From Jannaschia sp. Os4 (GTDB lineage Bacteria > Pseudomonadota > Alphaproteobacteria > Rhodobacterales > Rhodobacteraceae): a stretch of 64,000 bases of DNA. Of the stretch, positions 1 through 8,535 are shown piece after piece (within the stretch, counting starts at the first letter, position 1; each line of letters begins with the position of its first letter). The position numbers and the translations under genes were made by a program. The stretch is from NCBI RefSeq assembly GCF_016820245.1, contig NZ_JAFCAR010000006.1, positions 1-64,000 on the forward strand. Direction: 5' to 3'. The notes beneath the pieces are model-generated. The model did no database searches and was not told where the DNA came from. It was given only the letters and a program-made list of their open reading frames with translations.

Positions 1-2728
1 CCCCGTCCACGTCGAGGGTGCCGTCCGTGACGGTGGTGCCGGCCGACACCGACGCCGCGCCGTCCACCGTGGTGGTCGCGCCCGTCACCTCCAGCGTGCC
101 GGTGATGCTCCCCGCGAGGTCGCTGTCGCCCGCGCTGGTCACGTTGCCCGCGATCGCGCCGTCGAGGTCCAGCGCCCCGTCGGTGCGGACATCCACGTTC
201 GAAGTCAGCGTCTGGTCGACGTCGAGCGTGCCGTCCGTGACCGTGGTGCCCGCCGAGGCCGAGGCCGCGCCGTCCACCGTGGTGGTGCCGCCCGTCACCT
301 CCAGCGTGCCGGTGATGCTCCCCGCGAGGTCGCTGTCACCCGCGCTGGTCACGTCGCCCACGATCGCGCCGTCGAGATCCAGCGCCCCGTCGGTGCGGAC
401 ATCCACCGCCGAGGTGAGGGTCTGGTCCACGTCGAGCGTCCCGTCCCGCACGACCGTGCCGCCCGTCACGGTGCTGTTGCCGTCCACCGTGGTCGTGCCG
501 CCGTTCACGATCAGCGCGCCGCCGAGGTCGGCGGCCAGCGTCGTGGTCCCGGTCGAGGTCAGGTCGAACGCCCCCGTCAGGGCCGCGTTGACGTCGAGGA
601 CGCCCGCGTTGGTCGATGCGGCGCCGAGCGCCGTGGCCGCGTTCACCGTCAGCGTGCCGGCGGCGTTGCGGAACCCCGCCGTGAGGGTCGTGGCGCCGTC
701 GATCGTGACCGACCCGGTGCCGTCCTGGCTCAGGCGGTCGGTGACGGTGCCGGCCAACGTGCTGGCGCCCGCGCCCCGGAAGCGGAGCTCGCCGTCGACG
801 GTCCCGCCGTTCAGGTCGAACACGCCCGCGTCGTCGATGGTCGTCCTGCCGCGGAGCGTGCCCTCCACGGTCACCGTCCCCGCGAGCGAGCGGATCGTGT
901 CCGCCTCCAGCGTCGCGTCCGCGGCCACCTCGATCGCATCGACCGAGGTGGAGCGGTTCGTCAGCGTCGTGATGCCCTCGACGGTCGTGGAGCCGTTCAC
1001 GTCGATCGTGCCGGTGCCCCGCTGGGTCAGCGCGTCGTCGCCCACGGTCACGGTCGTGCCGGTGCCGTCGAACACCAGCGCGCCCTCGTTCGTGATCTCC
1101 TCGTCGCCCGCGTCGTCCGCGTCCGCGTCGAGCGTGCCGTTCCCCTCGAAGGTGATCGTGCCCGTCGCCTCGTTCACGATGGCGCCGTTGTCGACGATGG
1201 CGCCGCCGTCGGCGACCGTGGTCGCGCCCGAGTTGGTGAAGGTGTTGCCGGTGCCCTCGACCGTCGCGTTGGCGCCGATCTGGAGGGTGCCGTTCTCCTG
1301 CACGTCGAAGGAGCCGGCCGTGAGGGTCTGGCCCGCGCCCACCGCCACGGTGCCCGTCTCGGCCACCACCACGTCGGTGGAATCGTTCGCCGTCCCCACG
1401 GTGATCGAGTCCGACACCGTGACGGTCGCGCCGTTGGACACCTCGAGGTCGTTGGACTGGTCGGCGGAGAGGGTCGCGTCGATGCCGTAGTCGACGAGCG
1501 CCGTGTCGAAGGTCACGGTGCCGGTGGTCGCGTGCCCGGCCCGCAGCTCCACCCGCTCGGCTTGGATCGTCAGCGAGCCTCCCGCGACCGCCACGATGTC
1601 GCCCGCGCCGGTGTAGGTCTCGTCCAGCACGATCGTCCGGTCGACCGCGCCGCTCGAGCGGATGGTCCCCGCGTTGGTGATCGTGTCGCCGGTGACCGTG
1701 CCCGTCAGGCGCAGGAGGGATTCGTCGCGCACGTCGACGTCGCCGTCGAACGCGCCCTCAACGAGCAGCGTCGACGCGCCCGCCGCCGTCCCGTCCCCCA
1801 CGACCACGCCCGACCGCGCCGAGAGGTCGCCCGCGGCCTCGACCGTCAGGTCCCCGCCGGCGAGGTCGATCTGACCCGAAACCACGCTGGTCCCGTCGAC
1901 CGCCCCCGTGCCGCCGGTCAGGCGGAGCGTGCCCGTCAGGTCGCCGGACAGCACCACCTCGCCGGACGACTCGACGTTCCCCGCGAGCGTGCCCGCGCTG
2001 GTCAGGCGCCCGCCGCCCGTCACCGAGATGTCGATGTCCTCGCTCTCGCTCGAATCCGCCGTGAGCGTGCCCGCGTCGACCTGCAGCGTCCCGCCGGAGA
2101 CGATCACCTGCTCGGCCACGTCGAGGTCGCCCGTCACCTGCGTCGTGCCGTCCGTCACCTCGAGGCGCCCGCCCACGGACCCGCTCAGCGACAGCGTGCC
2201 CGCCTGGCCGGCGGTGAGCGTCCCGGTCGGTCCCGTCGAGAGCGAGACGTCCCCGTCCCCCGCCGTCGCGAGGTCGCCCTGCACCGCGTTCCCGGTCAGC
2301 GTGGCGGACGCGCCGGTGCCCACCGTCAGCGCGCCGCCCACCGACAGCGTGTCGTCGCCCGCCGCGTCGATCGTGACGGTCCCGTCCACGGCGACGTCGT
2401 CGGCCTCGGCCTCGTAGGCCGCGCCCGCGTCGTTGATCGTGACGGTGTAGGTGCCGGCCCCGAACGTGGCGTCGTCCCCGGCCTCGAACGCGGCCGGATC
2501 GCCGCCCGCGTCGGTCCAGTTCTCGTCCGTCCCGTTCCAGTCGTTCTCGCCGATGGTCCAGGTCAGCGGCTCCGCCCGAGCGGGCACTGCCAGCGCGAGC
2601 AGCGCGCCGGTGGCCAGCACGAAGACCAGCTCCGTCGCGCGGCCCATCCGGCACGCGCGCGTCAGGCTGCGCTGGCGGATTCCGGTCTGGCGAACGGCGG
2701 CGGAGGGGGTCGCGGTGGAGCGGGGCAT
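1..2728 (-). CDS. Large secreted beta-helix adhesin, N-terminal part (gene cut by left edge)
   Basis: The frame is open from the ATG at 2728 to base 1 (909 codons, no stop), so only the N-terminal part is present. The chosen start gives an extended N-terminus, then a hydrophobic stretch (ELVFVLATGALLALAVPARA) that looks like a Sec signal peptide; an ATG at 2647 would give a compact signal peptide and is equally possible. The mature part begins with a WTIGENDWNG-type segment and continues as Thr/Gly/Asp-rich short strands (TVDG, TLDVDG, TVTD), typical of right-handed beta-helix passengers of autotransporters or two-partner adhesins. Two 70-residue tandem units lie near the left edge. The C-terminal anchor is outside the window, so the secretion type cannot be decided. 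It lies 128 bp downstream of the protease gene on the same strand. Confidence 0.8.
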   Translation of the reverse strand, partial: MPRSTATPSAAVRQTGIRQRSLTRACRMGRATELVFVLATGALLALAVPARAEPLTWTIGENDWNGTDENWTDAGGDPAAFEAGDDATFGAGTYTVTINDAGAAYEAEADDVAVDGTVTIDAAGDDTLSVGGALTVGTGASATLTGNAVQGDLATAGDGDVSLSTGPTGTLTAGQAGTLSLSGSVGGRLEVTDGTTQVTGDLDVAEQVIVSGGTLQVDAGTLTADSSESEDIDISVTGGGRLTSAGTLAGNVESSGEVVLSGDLTGTLRLTGGTGAVDGTSVVSGQIDLAGGDLTVEAAGDLSARSGVVVGDGTAAGASTLLVEGAFDGDVDVRDESLLRLTGTVTGDTITNAGTIRSSGAVDRTIVLDETYTGAGDIVAVAGGSLTIQAERVELRAGHATTGTVTFDTALVDYGIDATLSADQSNDLEVSNGATVTVSDSITVGTANDSTDVVVAETGTVAVGAGQTLTAGSFDVQENGTLQIGANATVEGTGNTFTNSGATTVADGGAIVDNGAIVNEATGTITFEGNGTLDADADDAGDEEITNEGALVFDGTGTTVTVGDDALTQRGTGTIDVNGSTTVEGITTLTNRSTSVDAIEVAADATLEADTIRSLAGTVTVEGTLRGRTTIDDAGVFDLNGGTVDGELRFRGAGASTLAGTVTDRLSQDGTGSVTIDGATTLTAGFRNAAGTLTVNAATALGAASTNAGVLDVNAALTGAFDLTSTGTTTLAADLGGALIVNGGTTTVDGNSTVTGGTVVRDGTLDVDQTLTSAVDVRTDGALDLDGAIVGDVTSAGDSDLAGSITGTLEVTGGTTTVDGAASASAGTTVTDGTLDVDQTLTSNVDVRTDGALDLDGAIAGNVTSAGDSDLAGSITGTLEVTGATTTVDGAASVSAGTTVTDGTLDVDG
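11..430 (-). repeat. Two tandem 210-bp units in the adhesin gene
   Basis: Bases 11-220 and 221-430 are near-identical 210-bp units, each encoding 70 residues with the landmarks GTLDVDQTLTS, DVRTDGALDLDGAI and GDSDLAGSITGTLEVTG. A diverged partial copy starts at 431. The period is a multiple of three, so copy-number changes would keep the frame. The array may continue beyond the left edge. Confidence 0.85.
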
Positions 2729-2856
2729 GGGCAGGGAACCGGTCTGGGAGGCAAACAGTTGGGCCTACCTTTGGCACCGACCCCGTGATGACAATGGGGA
2801 TCGTGTCGCCTCGGCCACCCTATTGCCCCCGCGTCACACCCCGCCCCGCGATCGCC

Positions 2857-5745
2857 TCACGTCGGCACCGTCTCGCGGCCCCGTGCCCAGTCGGTCGCGG
2901 CGGTGGCCGCCGCCGCGCGATGCGCCCGCAGCGCGGCCTCCGCGCGCCGCGTGCGGGCGTCGACCTTCTCGACAACCTTCGGGTCGTCGAGTTCGCGGCG
3001 CACCCATTTCTTGGTCCCGTCGGGGCGGGTGACCTTCTTCAGGACGCTCCCCGGCGTCTCGTAGTTGCGCAGCACGTCCGACGTCGCCGTCCGCAGCCGC
3101 ACCCCCCCGCGGTTCAGCCGCCGCCAGACGCCGCGGTAGTCGCGCCTCATCTCGTCCACGAGGTAGGCCAGCTGCATGTCCATCAGGAACAGCACCCCCG
3201 GGCCCGCCGGGATGCCGCGCCACGTGAACTCGAACAGCCCCCGCCGCCGCGCGCCGGACGTCCACTGCGCGAGGCCCACCCCCGCGGAGCGGGGCCCGCG
3301 CGTGCCGCGCCGCCGCGTCGCCACCGCCCGCGCCGAGAACCGGCGCCGGGCCTTGGACCCCGCGGCGCGCGCGGCGCGCGGGTCGGCGGCGCCCGATCCC
3401 TCGACCCGCTGGGGCAGGATCGAGCTCTCCGCGTCGAGGTTGCCGACGATCGCGGCGGCGGCCACGTCGGACAGGCCGTGGCGCCCGGTCAGCACCGTCA
3501 TCGCGTGCCGCCGCCGGTCGTCGATGTCGACCATGGTCCAGTCCACCATCGGCCCGGCCCGGCCCAGCGAGCGCCGCAGCAGCACCATCGCCTTCGGATC
3601 GACCCGTGCCGGGGGCGTGCCGCCGAACCGGGCCGCCACCACGCCCCGCGCGATCAGCGCCCGCGCCGCCGCGGCGTCCGCCCCCAGGCGGACCGGACCG
3701 GTCCCCGCGCGGTTGCGGTCGTGCTCGCGCTCGAGGAACGCCGTCACCCGCCGCCAGTCGTCCGCGTCCATCGGCATCGCGGGCAGCACCGCGCGGGCCC
3801 AGCCCGCCGCGCCGGTGCCGAGGCCGCGCCACCCGGACGCGGCGTGGAGCGCCTCGCCCACCGACAGGGCGGCCCCGCGCGCGTCGCGCGGCAGCGCGAC
3901 GGCGCCCGGCGGCACCCGGTAGGGCGGGCGGCGCGGCGGCAGCCGGAGCGTGCCGTCGTCCGGGCGGTAGCCCGCCGTCAGCCACGTGGCCACGGCGCTC
4001 CATTGGGTCTGCGTGAGGGTCGGGGTCATGGCATCGGTCTCCTTTGGGTGAAGGGAAGCGGCGCGGATGGCCGCGAGCGCGGCCTCGGGGCGCACCGCGC
4101 CGGCGGCGCTGCCCAGCCCCGCGCCGGGCGGGTCGGGCGGCAGGGCCGCCGCCGTCCGGGCGAGGGCGGCGCGCAGGGCCGCGGCGTCGGCCTCGGGCCG
4201 GGCCTGCAGCATCAGGGCGCAGAGCCCCGCCACGTAGGGGGCGGCCATGGAGGTGCCGCTCTTGCGCGTCGTGCCCCCCGTGGCCCGCGCCGGGCCGCCC
4301 GCCCGCGCCGCGCGGATCCACGTGCCGGGGGCCGCGATCACGGGGACCGCGCGCCCGTCGCGCGACGGCCCCGCCGACGAGAAGGACGCGATGGCGCGCC
4401 CCGTCCGGTCCAGCGCCGCGCAGGTCAGCGTCCGCCGCCCGTGGGCGATGGTGCCGCAGGTGTGGCTGTCGGAGACCGGGCCGCGCACGAAGCGCGACTG
4501 CTGCGTCCCGCGCCCGTCCCGCTCGATCCATGCGTGCCAGCGCCCGTCGCGGACGCGGTCCCCCCGCAGCCCGACCGTCCACAGGCCGGACGGGGCCGAG
4601 GGGTAGAGGAACACGTTGACGTGCGTGTCGCCGTTCCCCGGGTCGCGGAGCCGGTGGTAGGCCCGCCCGACGATCCGCCCGCCGAGCCGTAGGGCCCGTC
4701 GGGCGCCGGGCGGCACGTCGACCGCCCCGAGGCCCGGCCCCGTGAGCGTCACGCCGATCCGGTCCGCGCCCGGATACCAGATCTCGAGCTCGTTCGTGGT
4801 CGCGTCGCCCGGCGCCACCGCCCAGCCGAGCGCGTCCGCGCCGCCGCCGCCGAGGCGCCCGTGCGCGTGGATCGCTTGCCCGCGGTAGTTGCCGGCGCTC
4901 TGGACCACGACCGTGCGGGGCCGCCCGGCCACGTGGTCGAGCGCCTGCTCGATCAGGGTGCTGCCGTCGTGCGGACCGCCGTGGCGCCCCATCGAGATGT
5001 TGAGGACGCAGGGCCGCCCGCCCGCCGTGCGGAGCACGAAGTCCACCGCCTCCAGCACGCGCGCGCTGTCGCCGAAGTTGCGTCGTCCCCCGGTCCCGCG
5101 CGAGGCGACGTGGACGAAGACGAGGTCGGCCTCCGGTGCCATGCCCGTCGGCGCGCCGGGCCGCGCGCTCCCGGCGGCGATGTCCATCACGTGCGTCCCG
5201 TGCCCCGACCCGAGGGCCAGCGGGTCGTGGCCGGCCGCCGCGTACGGGTCCGGCGCGGCGAGCGCGGCGTCCAAGGCGGCCCGGTCGAGGACGCGCCCGT
5301 AGCCGAGATGCGTCCGCTCGCCCGGCGCCGGGCGCCCGTGCTGGTCCCACAGCGCGAGCAGCCGCGTGCCGCCGTCCGGGCGGCGGAAGGCGGGATGGAC
5401 GAAGTCGCAGCCGTAGTCGATCACGCCCACGACCACGCCGCGCCCCGTCTCGGGCACGCGCGGGCGGCGGCGGTCGCCGCCGGGCGCGGCGCGGGCGCGG
5501 CCGTGGGGCGGCGCCGCGCCGTCCGGCGTCCGCAGCCGCCGCCCCGCCTTCAGCGAGGCCACCGCCGGGTGCGCGCGGACCGCGAGGATGTCGCGGCGGT
5601 CCAGCCGCGCCGTGACGATGGGGCCGAACCGGGCCCGCAGCCGGAGCGCGGCGGGCGGCGCGATCCCGGGCCGGAGCCGGGCGATCGCCTCGACCGACGA
5701 GTCCGGCGCGCCGTGCGCGATCTCCTCCCAGAGCTGCGGATCCAT
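2857..5745 (-). CDS. Subtilisin-like S8 protease fused to a phage-tail-lysozyme-like domain
   Basis: Predicted 962-aa two-part protein. Residues about 100-560 form an S8 peptidase with Asp110 (GVIDYG), His182 (GSGHGTHV), oxyanion Asn286 (QSAGN) and Ser499 (SGTSMAAPYVAG), so the triad is complete. Residues about 573-962 form a second module; around 745-840, GNLDAESSILP followed by GVGLAQWTSG resembles the phage tail lysozyme family, with Glu773 as candidate catalytic residue. No signal peptide is visible at either start. The ATG at 5745 follows a GAGGA ribosome site. An in-frame ATG at 4029, at the domain junction, has its own strong ribosome site, so the lysozyme part may also be made alone. 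It is the last gene of the left operon and follows a strong hairpin. Family assignments are from motifs; the role is unknown. Confidence 0.85.
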   Translation of the reverse strand: MDPQLWEEIAHGAPDSSVEAIARLRPGIAPPAALRLRARFGPIVTARLDRRDILAVRAHPAVASLKAGRRLRTPDGAAPPHGRARAAPGGDRRRPRVPETGRGVVVGVIDYGCDFVHPAFRRPDGGTRLLALWDQHGRPAPGERTHLGYGRVLDRAALDAALAAPDPYAAAGHDPLALGSGHGTHVMDIAAGSARPGAPTGMAPEADLVFVHVASRGTGGRRNFGDSARVLEAVDFVLRTAGGRPCVLNISMGRHGGPHDGSTLIEQALDHVAGRPRTVVVQSAGNYRGQAIHAHGRLGGGGADALGWAVAPGDATTNELEIWYPGADRIGVTLTGPGLGAVDVPPGARRALRLGGRIVGRAYHRLRDPGNGDTHVNVFLYPSAPSGLWTVGLRGDRVRDGRWHAWIERDGRGTQQSRFVRGPVSDSHTCGTIAHGRRTLTCAALDRTGRAIASFSSAGPSRDGRAVPVIAAPGTWIRAARAGGPARATGGTTRKSGTSMAAPYVAGLCALMLQARPEADAAALRAALARTAAALPPDPPGAGLGSAAGAVRPEAALAAIRAASLHPKETDAMTPTLTQTQWSAVATWLTAGYRPDDGTLRLPPRRPPYRVPPGAVALPRDARGAALSVGEALHAASGWRGLGTGAAGWARAVLPAMPMDADDWRRVTAFLEREHDRNRAGTGPVRLGADAAAARALIARGVVAARFGGTPPARVDPKAMVLLRRSLGRAGPMVDWTMVDIDDRRRHAMTVLTGRHGLSDVAAAAIVGNLDAESSILPQRVEGSGAADPRAARAAGSKARRRFSARAVATRRRGTRGPRSAGVGLAQWTSGARRRGLFEFTWRGIPAGPGVLFLMDMQLAYLVDEMRRDYRGVWRRLNRGGVRLRTATSDVLRNYETPGSVLKKVTRPDGTKKWVRRELDDPKVVEKVDARTRRAEAALRAHRAAAATAATDWARGRETVPT
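4027..4045 (-). promoter_or_regulatory. Internal ribosome binding site and start at the protease/lysozyme junction
   Basis: On the minus strand AAAGGAG (4045-4039) sits 9 nt before an in-frame ATG (4029-4027), inside the open frame of the fusion gene. The spacing and sequence are as good as those of the true starts in this operon (for example AAGGAGAC before 7092). It predicts a separate product of about 390 residues beginning MTPTLTQTQW. Confidence 0.6.
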
Positions 5746-5777
5746 CCTGTCGGTCCTCGTGGCGGGGTGGGGAAGGG

Positions 5778-5801
5778 GGCGGCCCGGCGCACCGGGCCGC
5801 C
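5778..5801 (-). terminator. Strong GC hairpin between the 168-aa gene and the protease gene
   Basis: Perfect 10-bp inverted repeat (GGCGGCCCGG, loop CGCA, CCGGGCCGCC) starting about 10 bp after the upstream stop. There is no clear U tract on the minus strand, so it may attenuate transcription or protect mRNA rather than fully terminate. Confidence 0.5.
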
Positions 5802-5811
5802 GCGAAGGGCC

Positions 5812-6318
5812 TCAGCCCTTCTTCGCGGAGGCGGGAGGGGCCTCCAGCGCGACGAGGCGCCCGTCGAACGCGACCAGCCCCTCGCGCATCTCGTCGCGGC
5901 TCGCGCGGACCAGCTCGTGCAGGTCCTCCGCGAGCGGCTCCATCGCCTTGCGCACGACCTTCGGCTCGGCCTCGACCATCCGCTGCACCGACCGCGCGAG
6001 CGACTCCCGCCCCTCCGGGGTCCGGAAGAACCCCTCCACGGAGGCGGCGGTGACGACCTGCTCCGTCGAGGGGTCGTCGGCCACCACGACGTCGTCCGCG
6101 TCCCCGTCCGAGCCGATGGCCCTCGCCTTCGGCAGCCGGCTCTCGATGAGCCGGTCGGAGAGGATCAGCTTCACCAGGAGGTTCCCGGGGATCATGCTGG
6201 TCAGCAGCGCGACCCGGTCCGCCTCGGAGGCGTCGAGCCCCTTCTCGCGGCCCCGACGCTGGGCGAGCACGTAGCTCCCCACGTCGAAGCCGCCGGGGGC
6301 GGCGTCGAACACGCCCAT
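5812..6318 (-). CDS. Hypothetical 168-aa helical protein in the S8-lysozyme operon
   Basis: I do not recognise a family. The 168-residue product has no signal peptide or membrane span. Residues about 30-65 are a Leu/Ile-rich helical stretch (LLTSMIPGNLLVKLILSDRL), about 70-85 an acidic loop, and about 95-158 a long charged helix that may be a coiled coil. It ends in a short Lys tail (SAKKG). It starts 3 bp downstream of the preceding gene's stop and is followed by the hairpin at 5778-5801. The tight spacing supports expression with the two upstream proteins. Confidence 0.7.
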   Translation of the reverse strand: MGVFDAAPGGFDVGSYVLAQRRGREKGLDASEADRVALLTSMIPGNLLVKLILSDRLIESRLPKARAIGSDGDADDVVVADDPSTEQVVTAASVEGFFRTPEGRESLARSVQRMVEAEPKVVRKAMEPLAEDLHELVRASRDEMREGLVAFDGRLVALEAPPASAKKG

Positions 6319-6321
6319 GGC

Positions 6322-7092
6322 TCAGTCCCCCCCCTTGATGGCGTCCGCGAAGACGAGGAGCATCAGCGGGTTGTCGAAGCCCATCCCGCCGCCGTCCTTG
6401 CCGCCGAGGCCGCCACTCATCAGCAGCGGGAGCAGCTTGGAGAGCATGTCGCCCTTCTCGGAGAGCTTGACCTCCTTGCCGACGCCGAAGTCGGACCCGG
6501 CCTGCACCGTGTAGGTCTTGGTGCCGCCGTCCATCAGCGAGAACAGCATCTGCATCTGCGCCTGCGACGCCATGTCGGCGCGCATCTTGTCGATGGCCTT
6601 GGTCTGGACCTTGTCGACCCGCGCCAGCGTCCCGATCCGGCGCGCGTTGGCCTTGATCGCCTCGTCCGTGGTCCGGATCGCCGCGCCGTTGCGGCGCACG
6701 TCCACGCGCACCTTGCCCAGCGACTTCGCCAGCTCGGCCCGCGTCACGAGGCCCCGGATCTGGCGGCTCGTGACGTAGCCCCGCCCGGTCGCCGTCCGCA
6801 GCGTGCGCCGCACGCCGCGCCGCACCCGGCGCCGCCCGCGCCGGCGGATGTTGCGGACGAGCCCGCCGATGAACTCCGGCGCGTCGTCGTCGAACGCTTC
6901 GTCGTCGTCGTCGTCGTAGAAGCCCTCGTCCTCGTCGCCCCAGTCCTCGTCGTCGTCGTCGTCCCAGTCGAACGACCCGTCGAGATCGTAGGCGTCCAGG
7001 TCGCCCATGTCCTCCCAGTCGTCGTCGCCGCGGTCGAACGCCATGTCCTCCGGCGCGAGGCCCTCGGCCGCGCGGATCTCGTCGTAAGTCAT
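6322..7092 (-). CDS. Hypothetical 256-aa protein with an acidic block followed by a basic block
   Basis: The start at 7092 is chosen because AAGGAG precedes it at good spacing and the ATG overlaps the preceding stop by 4 bp (ATGA); the frame is open further upstream but runs over the previous gene. Residues 20-70 are almost continuous Asp/Glu with scattered aromatics, residues 79-100 are a run of Arg (NIRRRGRRRVRRGVRR), and 110-175 look like a charged helix or coiled coil. The C-terminus (175-256) is Met/Leu/Gly-rich (QAQMQMLFSLMDGG, LLPLLMSGGLGG). Such charge segregation suggests self-association or assembly. No known domain is recognised. Confidence 0.75.
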   Translation of the reverse strand: MTYDEIRAAEGLAPEDMAFDRGDDDWEDMGDLDAYDLDGSFDWDDDDDEDWGDEDEGFYDDDDDEAFDDDAPEFIGGLVRNIRRRGRRRVRRGVRRTLRTATGRGYVTSRQIRGLVTRAELAKSLGKVRVDVRRNGAAIRTTDEAIKANARRIGTLARVDKVQTKAIDKMRADMASQAQMQMLFSLMDGGTKTYTVQAGSDFGVGKEVKLSEKGDMLSKLLPLLMSGGLGGKDGGGMGFDNPLMLLVFADAIKGGD

Positions 7093-7535
7093 GTCTCGTC
7101 TCCTTCGAGCAGGATGGCGCCGTCCCAGCGGACGCGGCGCGGATGGTCCGGGCGGCGGAGGCCGCCCGGCATGGCGGTCCGGCGGCCCCTGCGGGCCAGG
7201 ACCGGAGCGATGAAGAAGGCGAACCCGTCCGGGTCCGGCGCCCGCGCTCCCGGCGCGCCGCGCCCCGCGCAGGCGGGACAGCCCCCGTCCGTGCCGAAGC
7301 AGCAGGCGCAGGCCCCGATCGCGGCGGCGAAGCGCGCGATCAGGTCCGCCCGCGCGTCGATGCGGTCGATGTCGGGCGAGGCGTCCCCCTCGGGCGGCGG
7401 GAGGTCCGCCCCGATCGCCTCGCCCGCGTCCGCCTCGGCGGACGATCCGGCCATGTGGTCGAGCAGCGCGCGCTGCAGCGGCGACAGGTCGTCGCGCCGC
7501 GCGCCGAGCGCCTCCATGAGCAGCTCCGGGGTCAT
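7089..7535 (-). CDS. Small hypothetical protein with a Cys cluster (possible zinc knuckle)
   Basis: 148 residues. Positions 76-89 carry five cysteines in the pattern CACC-x6-CPAC followed by AGRG, resembling a zinc-binding knuckle with a DnaJ-like CxxCxGxG flavour. The N-terminal half is helical and acidic; the C-terminus ends in RVRWDGAILLEGDET. It overlaps the upstream and downstream genes by 4 bp each, so the three are probably translationally coupled. No signal peptide is present, consistent with a cytoplasmic protein. Zinc binding is inferred from spacing only; function unknown. Confidence 0.7.
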   Translation of the reverse strand: MTPELLMEALGARRDDLSPLQRALLDHMAGSSAEADAGEAIGADLPPPEGDASPDIDRIDARADLIARFAAAIGACACCFGTDGGCPACAGRGAPGARAPDPDGFAFFIAPVLARRGRRTAMPGGLRRPDHPRRVRWDGAILLEGDET

Positions 7536-8467
7536 CGGACGATGTCGAAGGGATGGATGTCCCCCGCCTCGTCCCAGTCGTCGTCCCCGTCATCGTCGTC
7601 GGACCAGTCGTCCCAGTCCCCGGCCGCCTCGGTCAGCGCCTCGAGGGCGGCCGGATCGCCCGGGACGGCGGCCAGGAGCGCCAGGGCGTCCTCCGCCTCC
7701 TCCCCCGCGCCGCCCTGCGCCGCGAGGCCCACGCTCGACATGACCGCGTCGACCGGCACCCGGCGCCCGCCCACGATCACGGTGCCCCGCCCGGCCCGCC
7801 CGATCAGCGCGGCCATGATCGACTGCAACACCTCGGGTCGCGCCAGCATCTGCATCAGCAGCTGCGCCGCGATCGCGCTCGCCGGAGCGGGGGCCTGCCG
7901 CGCGACCGTCCGGCGCAGCCGGACCTGCGGTCGCGTGGGCGGGCGCACGGGGCGGCGGCGGGGCGGCCCGTGCGGGCGCCGCACATGGGCGCGGGGCCGG
8001 GGCCGCGCGGACCAGGTCGGGCGGGGCGCGGGGCGCGGGGCCGGGCGGCGCGGGGCCGCGCCCTGCTTGGCGAAGCTGCCCAGCAGCGCGAGGCCCGCCC
8101 CGGCGCCCGCGCCGATCGCGGCCCCCTTCGGCCCCAGCATCATGCCCGACTGCGCCCCGGAGGAGGCGCCCTTCGCGATCGCCGGGAGCGCCTTCACCAG
8201 GGCGGGGCCGACCGTCTTGGCCACCTTGCCCACCGCGCGCCCGATGCTCTTGAGCGACCACTCCGCCTCCTCGGCCGAGAGGCCGGACAGCGCCTCGAAC
8301 TCGACCGCGAAGGCCTCGTCGTCCAGCGGGCCCAGCTCCTCCGCCGCCACGGCGCGCAGGGTCGGGTAGCGCGAGCCCGGCCACCCCGCGTCCTCCGGGC
8401 CGGAGTCCGCCCAAGCCTCCGCGCCGTCGAGGCCGAACAGCTCGTCGTCGTCGTAGGGATCCCGCAT
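7532..8467 (-). CDS. Hypothetical 311-aa protein: cationic helix, glycine zipper, Pro/Arg linker, acidic tail
   Basis: First gene of the left operon, preceded by the divergent control region. Residues 71-99 (SLKSIGRAVGKVAKTVGPAL onward) form a Lys/Arg-containing amphipathic helix resembling membrane-active peptides. Residues 100-132 are a Gly/Ala glycine-zipper stretch (AAIGAGAGAGLALLG). Residues 137-186 are a Pro/Arg-rich linker, 195-255 a hydrophobic helical region (IAAQLLMQMLARPEVLQSIM), and 283-300 an acidic Asp/Trp block. There is no classical signal peptide. The acidic tail could shield the basic region. I recognise no family; membrane insertion is an inference from composition. Confidence 0.75.
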   Translation of the reverse strand: MRDPYDDDELFGLDGAEAWADSGPEDAGWPGSRYPTLRAVAAEELGPLDDEAFAVEFEALSGLSAEEAEWSLKSIGRAVGKVAKTVGPALVKALPAIAKGASSGAQSGMMLGPKGAAIGAGAGAGLALLGSFAKQGAAPRRPAPRPAPRPTWSARPRPRAHVRRPHGPPRRRPVRPPTRPQVRLRRTVARQAPAPASAIAAQLLMQMLARPEVLQSIMAALIGRAGRGTVIVGGRRVPVDAVMSSVGLAAQGGAGEEAEDALALLAAVPGDPAALEALTEAAGDWDDWSDDDDGDDDWDEAGDIHPFDIVR

Positions 8468-8535
8468 CTCTCGTCTCCTCGCTGCATGTCGGATCGCGTC
8501 TCCCCACCCTCATCGCGCACCGAATCCACGACTCC

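Noticed and set aside
18-2788. Long plus-strand frames opposite the adhesin
   Set aside because: They are antisense to a frame with a plausible signal peptide and regular beta-helix repeats; their composition is monotonous Ser/Val/Pro or Arg/Ala.
6961-7593. Extension of the 256-aa gene upstream to 7593
   Set aside because: It would overlap the whole Cys-cluster gene; the ATG at 7092 has a good ribosome site and an ATGA overlap.
2785-8369. Long plus-strand frames across the S8-lysozyme operon
   Set aside because: Arg/Ala/His-rich shadows; the minus strand has catalytic motifs, ribosome sites and 4-bp overlaps.
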